Shown piece by piece: positions 8,858-17,492 of a stretch of 64,000 nucleotides of DNA. The notes beneath the pieces are model-generated. The model saw nothing but the letters and a program-made list of their open reading frames with translations, had not been told where the DNA came from and did not search any database. The stretch lies in contig WJME01000190.1 in assembly GCA_014728115.1 (NCBI GenBank), positions 62,001 through 126,000 on the forward strand, in the 5' to 3' direction. This stretch comes from Candidatus Zhuqueibacterota bacterium (GTDB taxonomy: Bacteria > Zhuqueibacterota > Zhuqueibacteria > Residuimicrobiales > Oceaniaggregativiventaceae). Made by a program: the position numbers and the translations under genes. The stretch's first letter is position 1; each line of letters begins with the position of its first letter.

Positions 8858-9883
8858 ATGAAAAGAACGGCGTATGTGCTGGTAGCAGTGATCCTGATCC
8901 TTGGATTGGTTACCATGACGAACGCAGCAGTAAATAAATATGCGCAGGCCGGCATGACGTTTTTAAAGCTGGACGGCAGTGCGCGGGCAGCGGCCATGGG
9001 ATCAGCTTCGACAGCGACGATCATGGATGCCGGTGCCATGTTTCACAATATCGCGGGTCTTGCTCATGTGAGTGGCTTTGATGTCTCATTGGCTCAGACG
9101 AGCTGGATCGCGGATATCAAGCATATGTCAGCGGGACTGGCGTATGGTCATCCGACGTGGGGCACGTTTGGCGTGTCTGTGATCAAGATGGATTACGGGA
9201 TGATGCAGGAAGCGTTTCCGTATATCGAAGGCCGTTCCGATCCCAAGTATTTTGAACAAGGTTATGTACTGGGACGCGAGTTTGAGCCGGATGAATATGC
9301 CATCGGCGTGAGCTATGCTCGCCAGGTGAGCAGCCAGTTCAGCTTTGGCGGTCAGATCAAGGTCGTGCATCAGGATCTGTTCGAGAGTCTGATCGAGCAC
9401 GAGATTGCGGGTCAGATCACGGTGGAGAATACACAGTCGATCCGTGCGTTTGATTTCGGGACGTTGTACTATGCGGGCTGGAAGGATCTTCGGATCTCGA
9501 TGGCTGCGCGCAACTTTTCGAGTCAGGGCAAGTATGTGACCCAGAATTTCGAATTGCCGCTGAATTTCAATATCGGAGCGGCAATGGATGTGTTGTCGAT
9601 CTTTCGCGACAATCCCCAGCAAAAGCTGACGGTCGCATTGGATTGGCAGCATCCGCGTGATTACTCTGAACGGGTCCATCTGGGTGCCGAGTTTTCGCTG
9701 ATGGATATGCTTTTTCTGCGCGGCGGCTACAAGTTTAATTATGATGAAGAGGGCTTGACAGCCGGCGTGGGTCTGGACAAGGCGTTTGGCGGTTACGGAG
9801 TAAAGTTTGACTATGCCTATGGAGATTTTGGTGATTTCTTTGGCAGTGTACACCGTATCTCGCTGGGTCTGTATATGAAATAA
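8858..9883 (+). CDS. PorV/PorQ-family outer-membrane protein
   Basis: The start is ATG 8858 behind AAGGAGG, giving 341 residues with a signal peptide (MKRTAYVLVAVILILGLVTM). The track's TTG at 8837 lies upstream of that ribosome site. The mature N-terminus AGMTFLKLDGSARAAAMG, then MFHNIAGL, is the PorV/PorQ hallmark (GGA-type start and NPAGL-like motif). The rest is a FadL-like beta-barrel ending YGDFGDFFGSVHRISLGLYMK. In Bacteroidota PorV helps deliver type IX substrates to the surface. Its position after a sorting-domain protein fits a dedicated secretion/anchoring helper, which is an inference. A strong terminator follows 11 nt after the stop. Confidence 0.8.
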   Translation: MKRTAYVLVAVILILGLVTMTNAAVNKYAQAGMTFLKLDGSARAAAMGSASTATIMDAGAMFHNIAGLAHVSGFDVSLAQTSWIADIKHMSAGLAYGHPTWGTFGVSVIKMDYGMMQEAFPYIEGRSDPKYFEQGYVLGREFEPDEYAIGVSYARQVSSQFSFGGQIKVVHQDLFESLIEHEIAGQITVENTQSIRAFDFGTLYYAGWKDLRISMAARNFSSQGKYVTQNFELPLNFNIGAAMDVLSIFRDNPQQKLTVALDWQHPRDYSERVHLGAEFSLMDMLFLRGGYKFNYDEEGLTAGVGLDKAFGGYGVKFDYAYGDFGDFFGSVHRISLGLYMK

Positions 9884-9894
9884 AATTGACCAAT

Positions 9895-9938
9895 AAGGCG
9901 GATTGTCCACCTTTGCAGGATAATCCGCCTTTTTTTTT
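9895..9938 (+). terminator. Rho-independent terminator after cassette A
   Basis: AAGGCGGATTGTCC pairs with GGATAATCCGCCTT (14 bp with one G-T pair) around a 9-nt loop, followed by a run of nine T. It ends the receptor/FnIII/PorV transcript. Confidence 0.9.
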
Positions 9939-10309
9939 GTTTGCGATTTTCCTTGTCAGGCCGAAAGGCCCAGACGATCACATACTTTTTTCCTCTATAA
10001 GGCATTTGATCCCCTTTATCATGAACAATAATGCACGTGTTAAAAGCTGGATGTTTACATTCTATAATCGTGTCATTTTTTATGTTGCCCCTCTAATGGC
10101 AAAATAGAAAGTCTTGTTATGTTTTTTTTGAACAAAAGATTTGGAACGGTGAACGCCACCGCAGGAAATGCACGGAAATAAATTCCTTCCTTTTTTTTTG
10201 TTTGGAATTTGCCTCAAGATTTATATCTTAAGGATCAAGAGAAACCGTTTTTATGGTCAGAAATGATATTCCTTGATTTTGTTGAGCGGATAATTATGTG
10301 AGAATGCAT
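9939..10309 (+). other. Gene-free gap before the broken sorting-domain gene
   Basis: No credible ORF is present; the 73-codon ORF at 9886 runs through the terminator. A TATAAT occurs at 10063-10068 without a good -35. GAGCGGATAA at 10284-10293, just before the next gene, matches the core of the E. coli lac operator, possibly by chance. Confidence 0.4.
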
Positions 10310-11149
10310 ATGAAAACCAATATTTTCCTAACCATGGTGTTTGTGTCTATATTTTATAGCTCCGTATATAGTCAATCGGCTCAAGATTTTGATCTGTTTT
10401 ATGACGATGGAACGCCAACCGTGCAGCTCAAATTCCTTTGGAATGCATCGACATTTTTTACGACACGGTTCACTCCACCCTCTGTACCCGCTAAAGTTGT
10501 CAAGGTCAAGTATTATATTGCCGCCCCGCAAGGAAACAATGAATTCGATTTAATGATTTTTTCCGAGACAGGACAAGACATGCCTTCAACCGTCTTGTTG
10601 GATAAAACGCCAATTAGTGGGGGGGCCACCGGTTGGAATACGATTGATGTTAGTGAATTCGAAATTGTGGTGAATGGAGATTTTTATATAGCATTGGTTT
10701 ATAACGGTACACCGATCGTGTTAGGTGCTGAAACAACCCCACCTTTGTCGGGTCGCACCTATGATACAGATTGCTGAAGCTGGTGGTTGTGGGAAGATTA
10801 CGATCTTCTCCTCCGCGCAGTTGTGCGGATTCCAGTGACGCTGGTAGGAAATAACAAACAAAGAGCACATCGGTCTTTTGTTCTCGGTAAAAATTATCCC
10901 AATCCGTTCAATTCATCGACCAGCTGGAAAATCGATCTGAATACCTCAGAGATGATCAGAGCTGAGATCTATGATGTGAGGGGCCGGAAAATCAAAGAGT
11001 TGTGGAATGGACCCATGTCACCCGGTCATCATGTCATGCATTGGGATGGACGAAATCGTTTCGAAATCCATGTTCCATCAGGAATATATTTGCTTTCCGT
11101 ATGGGCAGGTAACAATAAAATGGTACGTAAATTGAATTTGGTTCGCTAA
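10310..11149 (+). pseudogene. Secreted sorting-domain protein interrupted by in-frame TGA
   Basis: Two ORF-track entries (10298-10777 and 10787-11149) lie in the same frame and are separated only by TGA at 10775-10777. Read through, they give one protein of about 280 codons: a signal peptide (MKTNIFLTMVFVSIFYSSVYSQ), a beta-rich domain (FYDDGTPTVQLKF... RTYDTDC*SWWLWEDYDLLLRAVV) and a C-terminal sorting domain (GKNYPNPFNSSTSW, AEIYDVRGRKIKELW, GIYLLSV). The aromatic context suggests TGG (Trp) mutated to TGA. The start could be GTG 10298, ATG 10304 or ATG 10310; the last begins the signal peptide most cleanly. The next gene starts 1 nt after the stop. It may be a pseudogene, a sequencing error or a readthrough gene. 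Confidence 0.7.
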
Positions 11150-11150
11150 T

Positions 11151-12056
11151 ATGAAATCTTTAGACTCGGTTAAAGGTATTGTTGTTCCCATGGTCACCCC
11201 TTTAACAAGTGATGAGACCCTTGATGTTAAAGCCGTAGAGCATCTCTATGAACACCTGGCTCTGGGGGGTGTTCATGGAATTTTTCTCCTGTCCACAACC
11301 GGTGAAGGACTTTGTTTGACCGATAAAGTCCGGAATGACTTTTGTGATCATATGGTAAAAATCAATCACAAAGACATTCCTCTTTATGTGGGTATCAGTG
11401 ATACCTCTACTAAACGCACTATCCAGAATGCCCATGCTGTGGCAGATAAAGGATTTGATATCGCCGTGGCTCACGCGCCGTATTACTTTCCGGCCAATAA
11501 TCAGGATGAACTGATTGCATTTTTCGAATCTGTGGCCACCTCTTCTCCGCTCCCTGTCATGATTTACAATATTCCATCCACGACTCAATCCGCCTTAACG
11601 CTGGATAGTGTGAGTAAGTTGATGCAGGTGGAAAATATCATTGGAATCAAAGACAGTTCAGTTGATTTTGTCTTTTTGCAGTATCTCATCGATTTGAAGC
11701 AAGACCGTCCTGACTTTAAAATTCTCATTGGCAAATCCCACTTTTGGGCTGCTGGAATTTTGGCCGGCGCTGATGGCGGGCTGGATGGTATTTCCAATGT
11801 TATCCCTGGCAAGTGTGTGCAATTATACAATGCCTGTATAAACAAAGAACAAACTATTTTTGAATTACAGAAAACCATCAACCACATTTGGAAAATTTAT
11901 GATGGACATTCATTTCTGGGCGGATTAAAATATACCCTATACCGCCAAGGGCTTATCCAACCCCATTTAAGCGCACCCATCTCTCCAGCGAACGAGGTTG
12001 AGCGCCAGAATATTGAAAATATAATAGATTCCCATGGGTTGAGCACATTGACATAA
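11151..12056 (+). CDS. Dihydrodipicolinate synthase/N-acetylneuraminate lyase family protein, copy B
   Basis: A 301-residue DapA/NanA-superfamily enzyme with the complete motif set: STTGEG near residues 48-53, the YN-IPSTT motif with Tyr139, and Schiff-base Lys167 in IIGIKDSS. These motifs are closer to canonical family members than those of copy A. Expected chemistry is aldol cleavage or dehydration of a 2-keto acid, often releasing pyruvate. It begins 1 nt after the preceding stop and is followed by LacI B and a second receptor, mirroring cassette A. N-acetylneuraminate, 2-keto-3-deoxygluconate and similar substrates are all possible. Confidence 0.88.
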   Translation: MKSLDSVKGIVVPMVTPLTSDETLDVKAVEHLYEHLALGGVHGIFLLSTTGEGLCLTDKVRNDFCDHMVKINHKDIPLYVGISDTSTKRTIQNAHAVADKGFDIAVAHAPYYFPANNQDELIAFFESVATSSPLPVMIYNIPSTTQSALTLDSVSKLMQVENIIGIKDSSVDFVFLQYLIDLKQDRPDFKILIGKSHFWAAGILAGADGGLDGISNVIPGKCVQLYNACINKEQTIFELQKTINHIWKIYDGHSFLGGLKYTLYRQGLIQPHLSAPISPANEVERQNIENIIDSHGLSTLT

Positions 12057-12409
12057 GTATTGATGAATTTATCAATACCGGCTATTCGGGCGTGTCCAAA
12101 CAAGTGCAGATTTCTCTTCATGTTATACACATCCCTTAAATTCCTTCCGTCTCATAGACTAAAGATGTTTACGTTCATTTATTCCTGATCATGCAAAAAT
12201 TTTTGGCGATCACCTGAGAGCCTTGAAAACGGTTGAGGGTAGATCAAGCTCATCATGTGTCTTATGGATCGTAATCAAAATCCGATCGGCTTTGGCGAAA
12301 CGGATTTTTTCGATTAGGTATCAAGAAATATTTGCAGTATTTCAGAACATTCCATTTGATTATTCGTCTGTAATAATAATCAGGTCTTGTATCCACTCTT
12401 GTTGCCGAA
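12057..12409 (+). other. Gap between lyase B and LacI B
   Basis: The 353-nt gap starts with a hairpin directly after the stop (GTATTGAT/ATCAATAC, 12057-12078) that lacks a T-run, then has a better terminator at 12277-12310. The small ORF 12223-12456 runs through that terminator and into LacI B in another frame, so it is not called. No clear promoter was identified. Confidence 0.5.
12277..12310 (+). terminator. Rho-independent terminator upstream of LacI B
   Basis: AAAATCCG (12277-12284) pairs with CGGATTTT (12301-12308) across a 16-nt loop and ends in six T. It separates the lyase B transcript from LacI B. Confidence 0.65.
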
Positions 12410-13342
12410 ATGAAAATGCAAAGAATCACTCAGAAGCAAATATCGCAAGTACTTAATCTTTCCCAAGTAACGGTTTCCCGTGCTCTGCGAGGTCGCCCCG
12501 ATATTTCTGTTGAAACCAAAGAAAAAATTGTCAAAGCGGCCCAAGAGATGGGATTTTATGCCTCCCCCAAGAGCGAACGAAAACCATCTCGACTTTTAGG
12601 TGTTATCCTGCCTACCCTTGATTCGTTTTACATGTCCGTTGTGCAAGGCATGGTACGTGATGCTGAAAAGCGAGGATATCTTTTGACTTTGGGGGCAAGC
12701 AATGACTGTGAAAAAATCGAAAGACGATTGTTAAAATCATTCCTGGAACTGGGAGTCGATGGTATTGTCTTATCTCCTTCAGTCGAAACAAGAGAAGTAA
12801 AATTTCTCCAACGAATCATTACCAAAGGAATTCCTATCGTCTTTTGTGACAGAATCATAGATCAAATATCGGCAAATTCCGTTACCATGAACTATGAAAA
12901 CGATGCTTATTGTCAGGCGAAAAAGCTGTATGAAAGCGGAATATCAAAGATTGTGTTTTTAGGTCCCATTGATGCACCTTCAAGTTCTTACCGTAGATAT
13001 CTGGGATTTCTCAAGGCTTTTAAAGAATTTGATTCCGAGAATGACTCTCCTCTGATTATTACTCTTGGGCAGATTGAAAAATGTTTATCAAGGTCGTCGG
13101 AACCCGTCGCCTTTTTTTGTGCCGATTACAAAACTGCCATGAATTTGGATCCCACATCAGCAGTCGTTGTTGCTCCCTGGACCTCTTTCCCTTTTTCCCG
13201 TAATCCTTTCCCTACCTTGGTAGTATCCATTCTGCAGGAAATGGGTGAACGAACCGTTTCCATACTCGTTCAAGACCTCCAAAATCAAGAAAAGAAAACC
13301 ACATTTAATCATATTATTATGGGTGGTGAAAATATTTGTTAA
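12410..13342 (+). CDS. LacI-family transcriptional regulator B, short effector domain
   Basis: A 310-residue regulator with an intact LacI DNA-binding head (ITQKQISQVLNLSQVTVSRALRGRPDISVETKEKI) closely resembling that of LacI A. The effector domain starts normally (LLGVILPTLDSFYMSVV, GIPIVFCDR, IVFLGP), but the C-terminal lobe is about 25-30 residues shorter than usual. The segment AFFCADYKTAMNLDPTSAVVVAPW replaces the typical ND-x-A-x-G...P-D-V region. Either the ligand pocket is altered or the protein is a natural short variant. It lies just upstream of receptor B and probably controls it and the flanking genes. Start ATG 12410 has only a weak ribosome site. Confidence 0.85.
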   Translation: MKMQRITQKQISQVLNLSQVTVSRALRGRPDISVETKEKIVKAAQEMGFYASPKSERKPSRLLGVILPTLDSFYMSVVQGMVRDAEKRGYLLTLGASNDCEKIERRLLKSFLELGVDGIVLSPSVETREVKFLQRIITKGIPIVFCDRIIDQISANSVTMNYENDAYCQAKKLYESGISKIVFLGPIDAPSSSYRRYLGFLKAFKEFDSENDSPLIITLGQIEKCLSRSSEPVAFFCADYKTAMNLDPTSAVVVAPWTSFPFSRNPFPTLVVSILQEMGERTVSILVQDLQNQEKKTTFNHIIMGGENIC

Positions 13343-13536
13343 ATCACGTGCACGATCCAACCAGTTTTCTTGCCTTTCCTGTTCTTGTTTCTTGCATATG
13401 AATCACGAATTCTTTACTTTATCAAACCTTACTTGTTGTGTTCAATACTGATGTCGCTGTGTTATTTATTTTCATGATTTGGATGTAAAGTCAATTATCC
13501 CTGTTTCTTCATGAATCATTTAAAAAAGGTGATGTT

Positions 13537-16500
13537 ATGTTGAGCAGTAGACATGTACTTTTGGTTATTACCTTGTTGACCGGATTGCAGTTCTCCTGGG
13601 GATATGGGTCGATCAGCGGTGTCGTTCAAAACAGTCAAACTCAACAGCCCATCTCCGGAGCACGTGTATTTTTACGTGGAGGTGCGGATGATCAAACCGT
13701 TACCTCAGTTACGGGGAGGTACCGTTTTGAAAATCTCAGACCGAATGTTTATCACATCATTGTTTTACATGATTCATTTGAAGGTAAAGCGCTCAAGAAT
13801 ATGACTTTGCACGAAAATGAAAACCAGGTCAGATTGTTTGTACTCACGCCCAGGGAATCCGATTTTAAACCAGTCAAAGCTGACGAAAGAAAAATGAATC
13901 GGTCTAGTATACTTGAATCGCTCGATCACTTGCCCACCAAAGATCTTGCATCAATGATTGCCTTGCATGCTTCTATTGATCAAACCCTTGCTGATGACCG
14001 GCCCAAAATTCGAAACGCTGATATGGCTCATTCTCTATTCCTCTTTGGGGATATGGTCTTGTCAGAACCGATATCAGGTCGGCCGCTATACATGCTACCC
14101 ACTATTGCGTTCGAGCATGTAAATATCGATCCTGGTGCGTTTGATGTTCGATATGGGGACCTGAGTTCAGGAGTCGTGCGAGTCATACCCAAAATCGGAA
14201 GAAATCGTTTTTCTCTTGCTGTCGATGTTAAATATAGCCCGCCTGCGTTAAAATATTCAGGCCCCGATGCCTATGGTCAAAATTCACCTATTGTGGCTCC
14301 CTTTACCAATATCGCCAGGGGCGCGTTTTCTGGTTTTGACTCGGATGGTGAACCGAATCCATTTTTCCCCGGATGGTTCAAATACTCCGGTGTCGTTGTC
14401 GATGATAATGGTCAACCCTTAGTCGATGCAAACGGTAATTATCGACTTGGGTATGATGGGATGATTAAGCCTGGAATGCCCCATTACGGCAAACCTTATG
14501 AAAATTTTGCTCTTTATCTATGGCGGCATCGGTCTCCTGATAACTTAAACCTTCTGAAAGAGCTGGTCAGGAACGGCAAGGTTCAGGCGGACATGAGCAA
14601 AATAACCGACAGTGATGCTGTCTTTGCTGATGGGGAGAATCCTGATTATATCGGACAAATCAGCTTGAGCGGCCCACTTCCATTTTTACCAAAAGCAAGA
14701 TTTTACGCTGCTTATTCAACCGAACAAACTGACTATGTAGGCGTGACATCGCGTCAAGCATATATGGATCATTTGGGCAGCGTCCGTCTTTCCTTACCCC
14801 TTTCTTCTGCGATAGATTTTGTGACGCAATTTGTCTATGCGAAACAATATGGATTGGATTTGAATCAAAATACCCTGGGACCGGATCTCAACGGTTATAT
14901 AAGCAATAATGCATTTCAACCCCATACCGGTAACAAGTTCTGGTATCCCCATTGCCAGATACCTGGCATCCAGACTCGTTTATGGGCAGACTTTTCCCTC
15001 TCGCATCGCTTTTCCAATAATTTGTTTTATAAAGTCCGATACTCTTGGCAGCATTCTGAATATGATAATGAATTGACCTTGCGCCAAACAAAGCCTGTCC
15101 CCGGCGCTTCTTTTGGACTGCGTTATCTGGAGGACGGACGGATTGGTTCCGAGGTGGAAATTCATGAACGCATTGCATCCAATGATCCTCGTTGGACAGG
15201 CTATGAGCATTGGCAGAATTGGGCACGCATTAAAATAGGCGAGTATTGGTATGACGAGTCACCATGGGGCTTTGCCCCTGTTCAATTTCGGGATTTAACT
15301 GGCTATTTCCGAATGAGTTCTTGTCCCGTGCGTATGAACGATTCGTTCTCCCACTCACATTCACTTAACGGCGACCTCGAGATCGAAATCAATCAACATC
15401 AAGCACTCAAATTCGGACTGTCTGCCCAAACCGATAACCTGCATATGCACTATTGGAGCATCGATCCTTCTACAAACCAAGGCTCCCATTGGTATGCTTT
15501 TGTGCAGCCGTGGAAATTGAGTTCATATATACAGGATCACTATTCTAAAGGAGAATTTCAGCTCGATGTGGGTTTGCGTTACGATTGTATGATCACCGGT
15601 AAAATGATCTCATTGAATGAAAATATTCGGGATAAAGTGGCCGGACCGTACAGTCTTTATTTGCAAGGTGGGGCCGAAGAAAATTTGACTCAACTGCCTC
15701 ATAAATCCACCCAAATGGGAGTATTCAGTCCCCGTTTGTCAATGTCCTACAGAGTCCGCCATTCGTTGATATATTTTAGATACGGCCAATTTTATCGCTG
15801 GCAACAGGCTGAGAACCTTTATCTGATCAATAAAAGTTCCCTCACAAATGGGAGGGTAAAGTTTTTAGGGAATCCTAAACTCGATCCTCTCAAGACTATT
15901 AAATTCGAATTTGGTATGAGACAAAACCTGTTTAATATGGCGTCGCTGGAATTTGTTGGGTATTATCATGCTGTCGATGGCCTGCCAACCAGCCAGAGCT
16001 ATCGATATCTGGATGGGTTTACCTATCAGACACTTGCCAACGGAGTTTCTATCAATAGGAGAGGCCTTGAGCTCATGCTTGATGTGTCGGGGAATGCCTT
16101 CTTTCGGGCATGGACCAGTTATAACTATAGAATTGAAATGACTACCCTTGCTGATTTTATCTATCGATTCTATGAAGATCCAACTCGCTTTCCACAAAAT
16201 ATTGTTTACGATCAGGATGCAGCTGATGTCAGGCCGGTTCTAAAAGCAAATGTCACTTTGCAAACGCCGGATCGATTCGGTCCCCGTATTGGGAGCTTGC
16301 ATCCCTTGGCTGATTTCAGCTTGTCGTTGCTCTATCAGCGAAAAGAGGGGCCGACTTTTACCTGGAATCCGGATGGTTTGCCGCAATTGCATGACAATAA
16401 ACAATGGCGAGCAGATTGGCGGCTGGATGCACGATTGACAAAGGCCTTATTTAAAACAAGATGGATCGAGAGCGAATTTTATATCGATGTGTTTAATCTT

Positions 16501-16740
16501 ACTGATCAGCAGTATCTGCCATATTGGTACGATCATGAATATCCCAATAGCAATGTCTGGAATGCGTTTAAATGGTATCGAAATGATATTGAAGAATATA
16601 TGCACTCACTGCCGAAAGAGAAAGATCCAGGCAGTACCCAATCTGATGATCCAACCATCGAGATGCCCGGATTTATGCCGTATTGGTACTATGCATCACG
16701 TGATATTTTTTATGGGATACGATTACGAATCATGCTTTAA
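13537..16740 (+). CDS. TonB-dependent receptor paralogue, copy B, with diverged plug
   Basis: A 1067-residue outer-membrane protein collinear with the receptor at 3455. Shared blocks include the YSPPALKYSGP region, APFTN..GAFSG, KPYENFALYLWRHRS, ISNNAFQPHTGNKFWYPHCQ, WGFAPVQFRDLTGYFRMSSC and GPTFTWNPDGLPQLHDNKQW. It has a signal peptide and a CarboxypepD_reg-like domain (GSISGVVQNSQTQQPISGARV). The TonB-box-like stretch of copy A is absent, and the plug is diverged: RPKIRNADMAHSLFLFGD replaces RPSIRGAGFNESQFVVDG. The barrel is fully kept, including the C-terminal DIFYGIRLRIML. It probably imports a related ligand, possibly with altered energy coupling. A modest AAAGGTGAT ribosome site precedes ATG. 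Confidence 0.85.
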   Translation: MLSSRHVLLVITLLTGLQFSWGYGSISGVVQNSQTQQPISGARVFLRGGADDQTVTSVTGRYRFENLRPNVYHIIVLHDSFEGKALKNMTLHENENQVRLFVLTPRESDFKPVKADERKMNRSSILESLDHLPTKDLASMIALHASIDQTLADDRPKIRNADMAHSLFLFGDMVLSEPISGRPLYMLPTIAFEHVNIDPGAFDVRYGDLSSGVVRVIPKIGRNRFSLAVDVKYSPPALKYSGPDAYGQNSPIVAPFTNIARGAFSGFDSDGEPNPFFPGWFKYSGVVVDDNGQPLVDANGNYRLGYDGMIKPGMPHYGKPYENFALYLWRHRSPDNLNLLKELVRNGKVQADMSKITDSDAVFADGENPDYIGQISLSGPLPFLPKARFYAAYSTEQTDYVGVTSRQAYMDHLGSVRLSLPLSSAIDFVTQFVYAKQYGLDLNQNTLGPDLNGYISNNAFQPHTGNKFWYPHCQIPGIQTRLWADFSLSHRFSNNLFYKVRYSWQHSEYDNELTLRQTKPVPGASFGLRYLEDGRIGSEVEIHERIASNDPRWTGYEHWQNWARIKIGEYWYDESPWGFAPVQFRDLTGYFRMSSCPVRMNDSFSHSHSLNGDLEIEINQHQALKFGLSAQTDNLHMHYWSIDPSTNQGSHWYAFVQPWKLSSYIQDHYSKGEFQLDVGLRYDCMITGKMISLNENIRDKVAGPYSLYLQGGAEENLTQLPHKSTQMGVFSPRLSMSYRVRHSLIYFRYGQFYRWQQAENLYLINKSSLTNGRVKFLGNPKLDPLKTIKFEFGMRQNLFNMASLEFVGYYHAVDGLPTSQSYRYLDGFTYQTLANGVSINRRGLELMLDVSGNAFFRAWTSYNYRIEMTTLADFIYRFYEDPTRFPQNIVYDQDAADVRPVLKANVTLQTPDRFGPRIGSLHPLADFSLSLLYQRKEGPTFTWNPDGLPQLHDNKQWRADWRLDARLTKALFKTRWIESEFYIDVFNLTDQQYLPYWYDHEYPNSNVWNAFKWYRNDIEEYMHSLPKEKDPGSTQSDDPTIEMPGFMPYWYYASRDIFYGIRLRIML

Positions 16741-16854
16741 AAGCTCTACGCAAATCCCGAAAATTTTGGTACTTGTTGCTCGTCAAGATTTGCTCAGGGT
16801 TCTATTCTAGTGATAACATTCCAGATAGCTTTCTCATAACCAAAGGGACTAAAA

Positions 16855-17454
16855 ATGAAACCTTTAGCCATTATCGCTGTCTGTCTTGCGCTCATTGCAC
16901 TCGGATTGAGCATTTTTATTCTGACTTTCATCGAGGATATAAAAAAAATCGCACTGTCAGAAATTTCGGTTGAGGAGCATAATTCCCTGATTACACCTGT
17001 TTTCGATCAGGCCAGCGAACAAATGAATTTTGTGGCCATTTATGAACTCGGTGTATCCAATCTCAGCGGTCCGGATATTGTGTTAGAGACCATCGAAAAA
17101 GCCGATGATTTGGATTTTATCGTGGGGCTCAAAGGCCCGGATGTTGTGAACATTGACCTAAAGGGAAAAGCCTTTCTGGTCGAGCCTGCTCTGGGAGAAA
17201 TTCAAAGCAACCCCCGATTGCTGACAAACCTCCATCAGAACCCTATAGCAGAAAAAGCGGACGTCAATACCGCATTACAGGCGGGTAAATCAAAAAAACT
17301 ACGCGTAGGGTTTTACCTGTCTCCTTATCAGGACCAGGAATCACTTGTAAACATGGCGCTTGTCTCTTTTAAACTGACATTCAGCAATGGAAAAACTTCA
17401 TATTTTCGTCGTGGATTTCCAATTCAACCTTTACAGCCTATTCCTAATCCGTGA
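16855..17454 (+). CDS. Hypothetical membrane-anchored protein
   Basis: A 199-residue protein of unknown family. One N-terminal membrane helix (LAIIAVCLALIALGLSIFILTFI) would anchor a soluble, probably beta-rich, periplasmic domain. The end is proline-rich (PIQPLQPIPNP). ATG 16855 follows a weak AAAGGGACT site. It sits 72 nt upstream of the symporter AAGGAG in the same direction, so a link with substrate uptake is possible but unproven. Confidence 0.6.
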   Translation: MKPLAIIAVCLALIALGLSIFILTFIEDIKKIALSEISVEEHNSLITPVFDQASEQMNFVAIYELGVSNLSGPDIVLETIEKADDLDFIVGLKGPDVVNIDLKGKAFLVEPALGEIQSNPRLLTNLHQNPIAEKADVNTALQAGKSKKLRVGFYLSPYQDQESLVNMALVSFKLTFSNGKTSYFRRGFPIQPLQPIPNP

Positions 17455-17492
17455 GCTGGTGTTAAACACAAAGCCATTGAAAGGAGCGTCTT

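Noticed and set aside
9128-9910. 260-codon - strand ORF antisense to the PorV-like gene
   Set aside because: It begins inside the terminator hairpin and has no family features.
9886-10107. 73-codon ORF after the PorV-like gene
   Set aside because: It is read straight through a strong Rho-independent terminator and is low in coding character.
10775-10808. Selenocysteine recoding at TGA 10775
   Set aside because: The downstream stem-loop is short and explained by the coding sequence. The neighbouring residues favour a lost Trp codon. Kept only as an alternative in the finding.
12223-12456. 77-codon ORF upstream of LacI B
   Set aside because: It crosses the terminator at 12277-12310 and overlaps LacI B out of frame.
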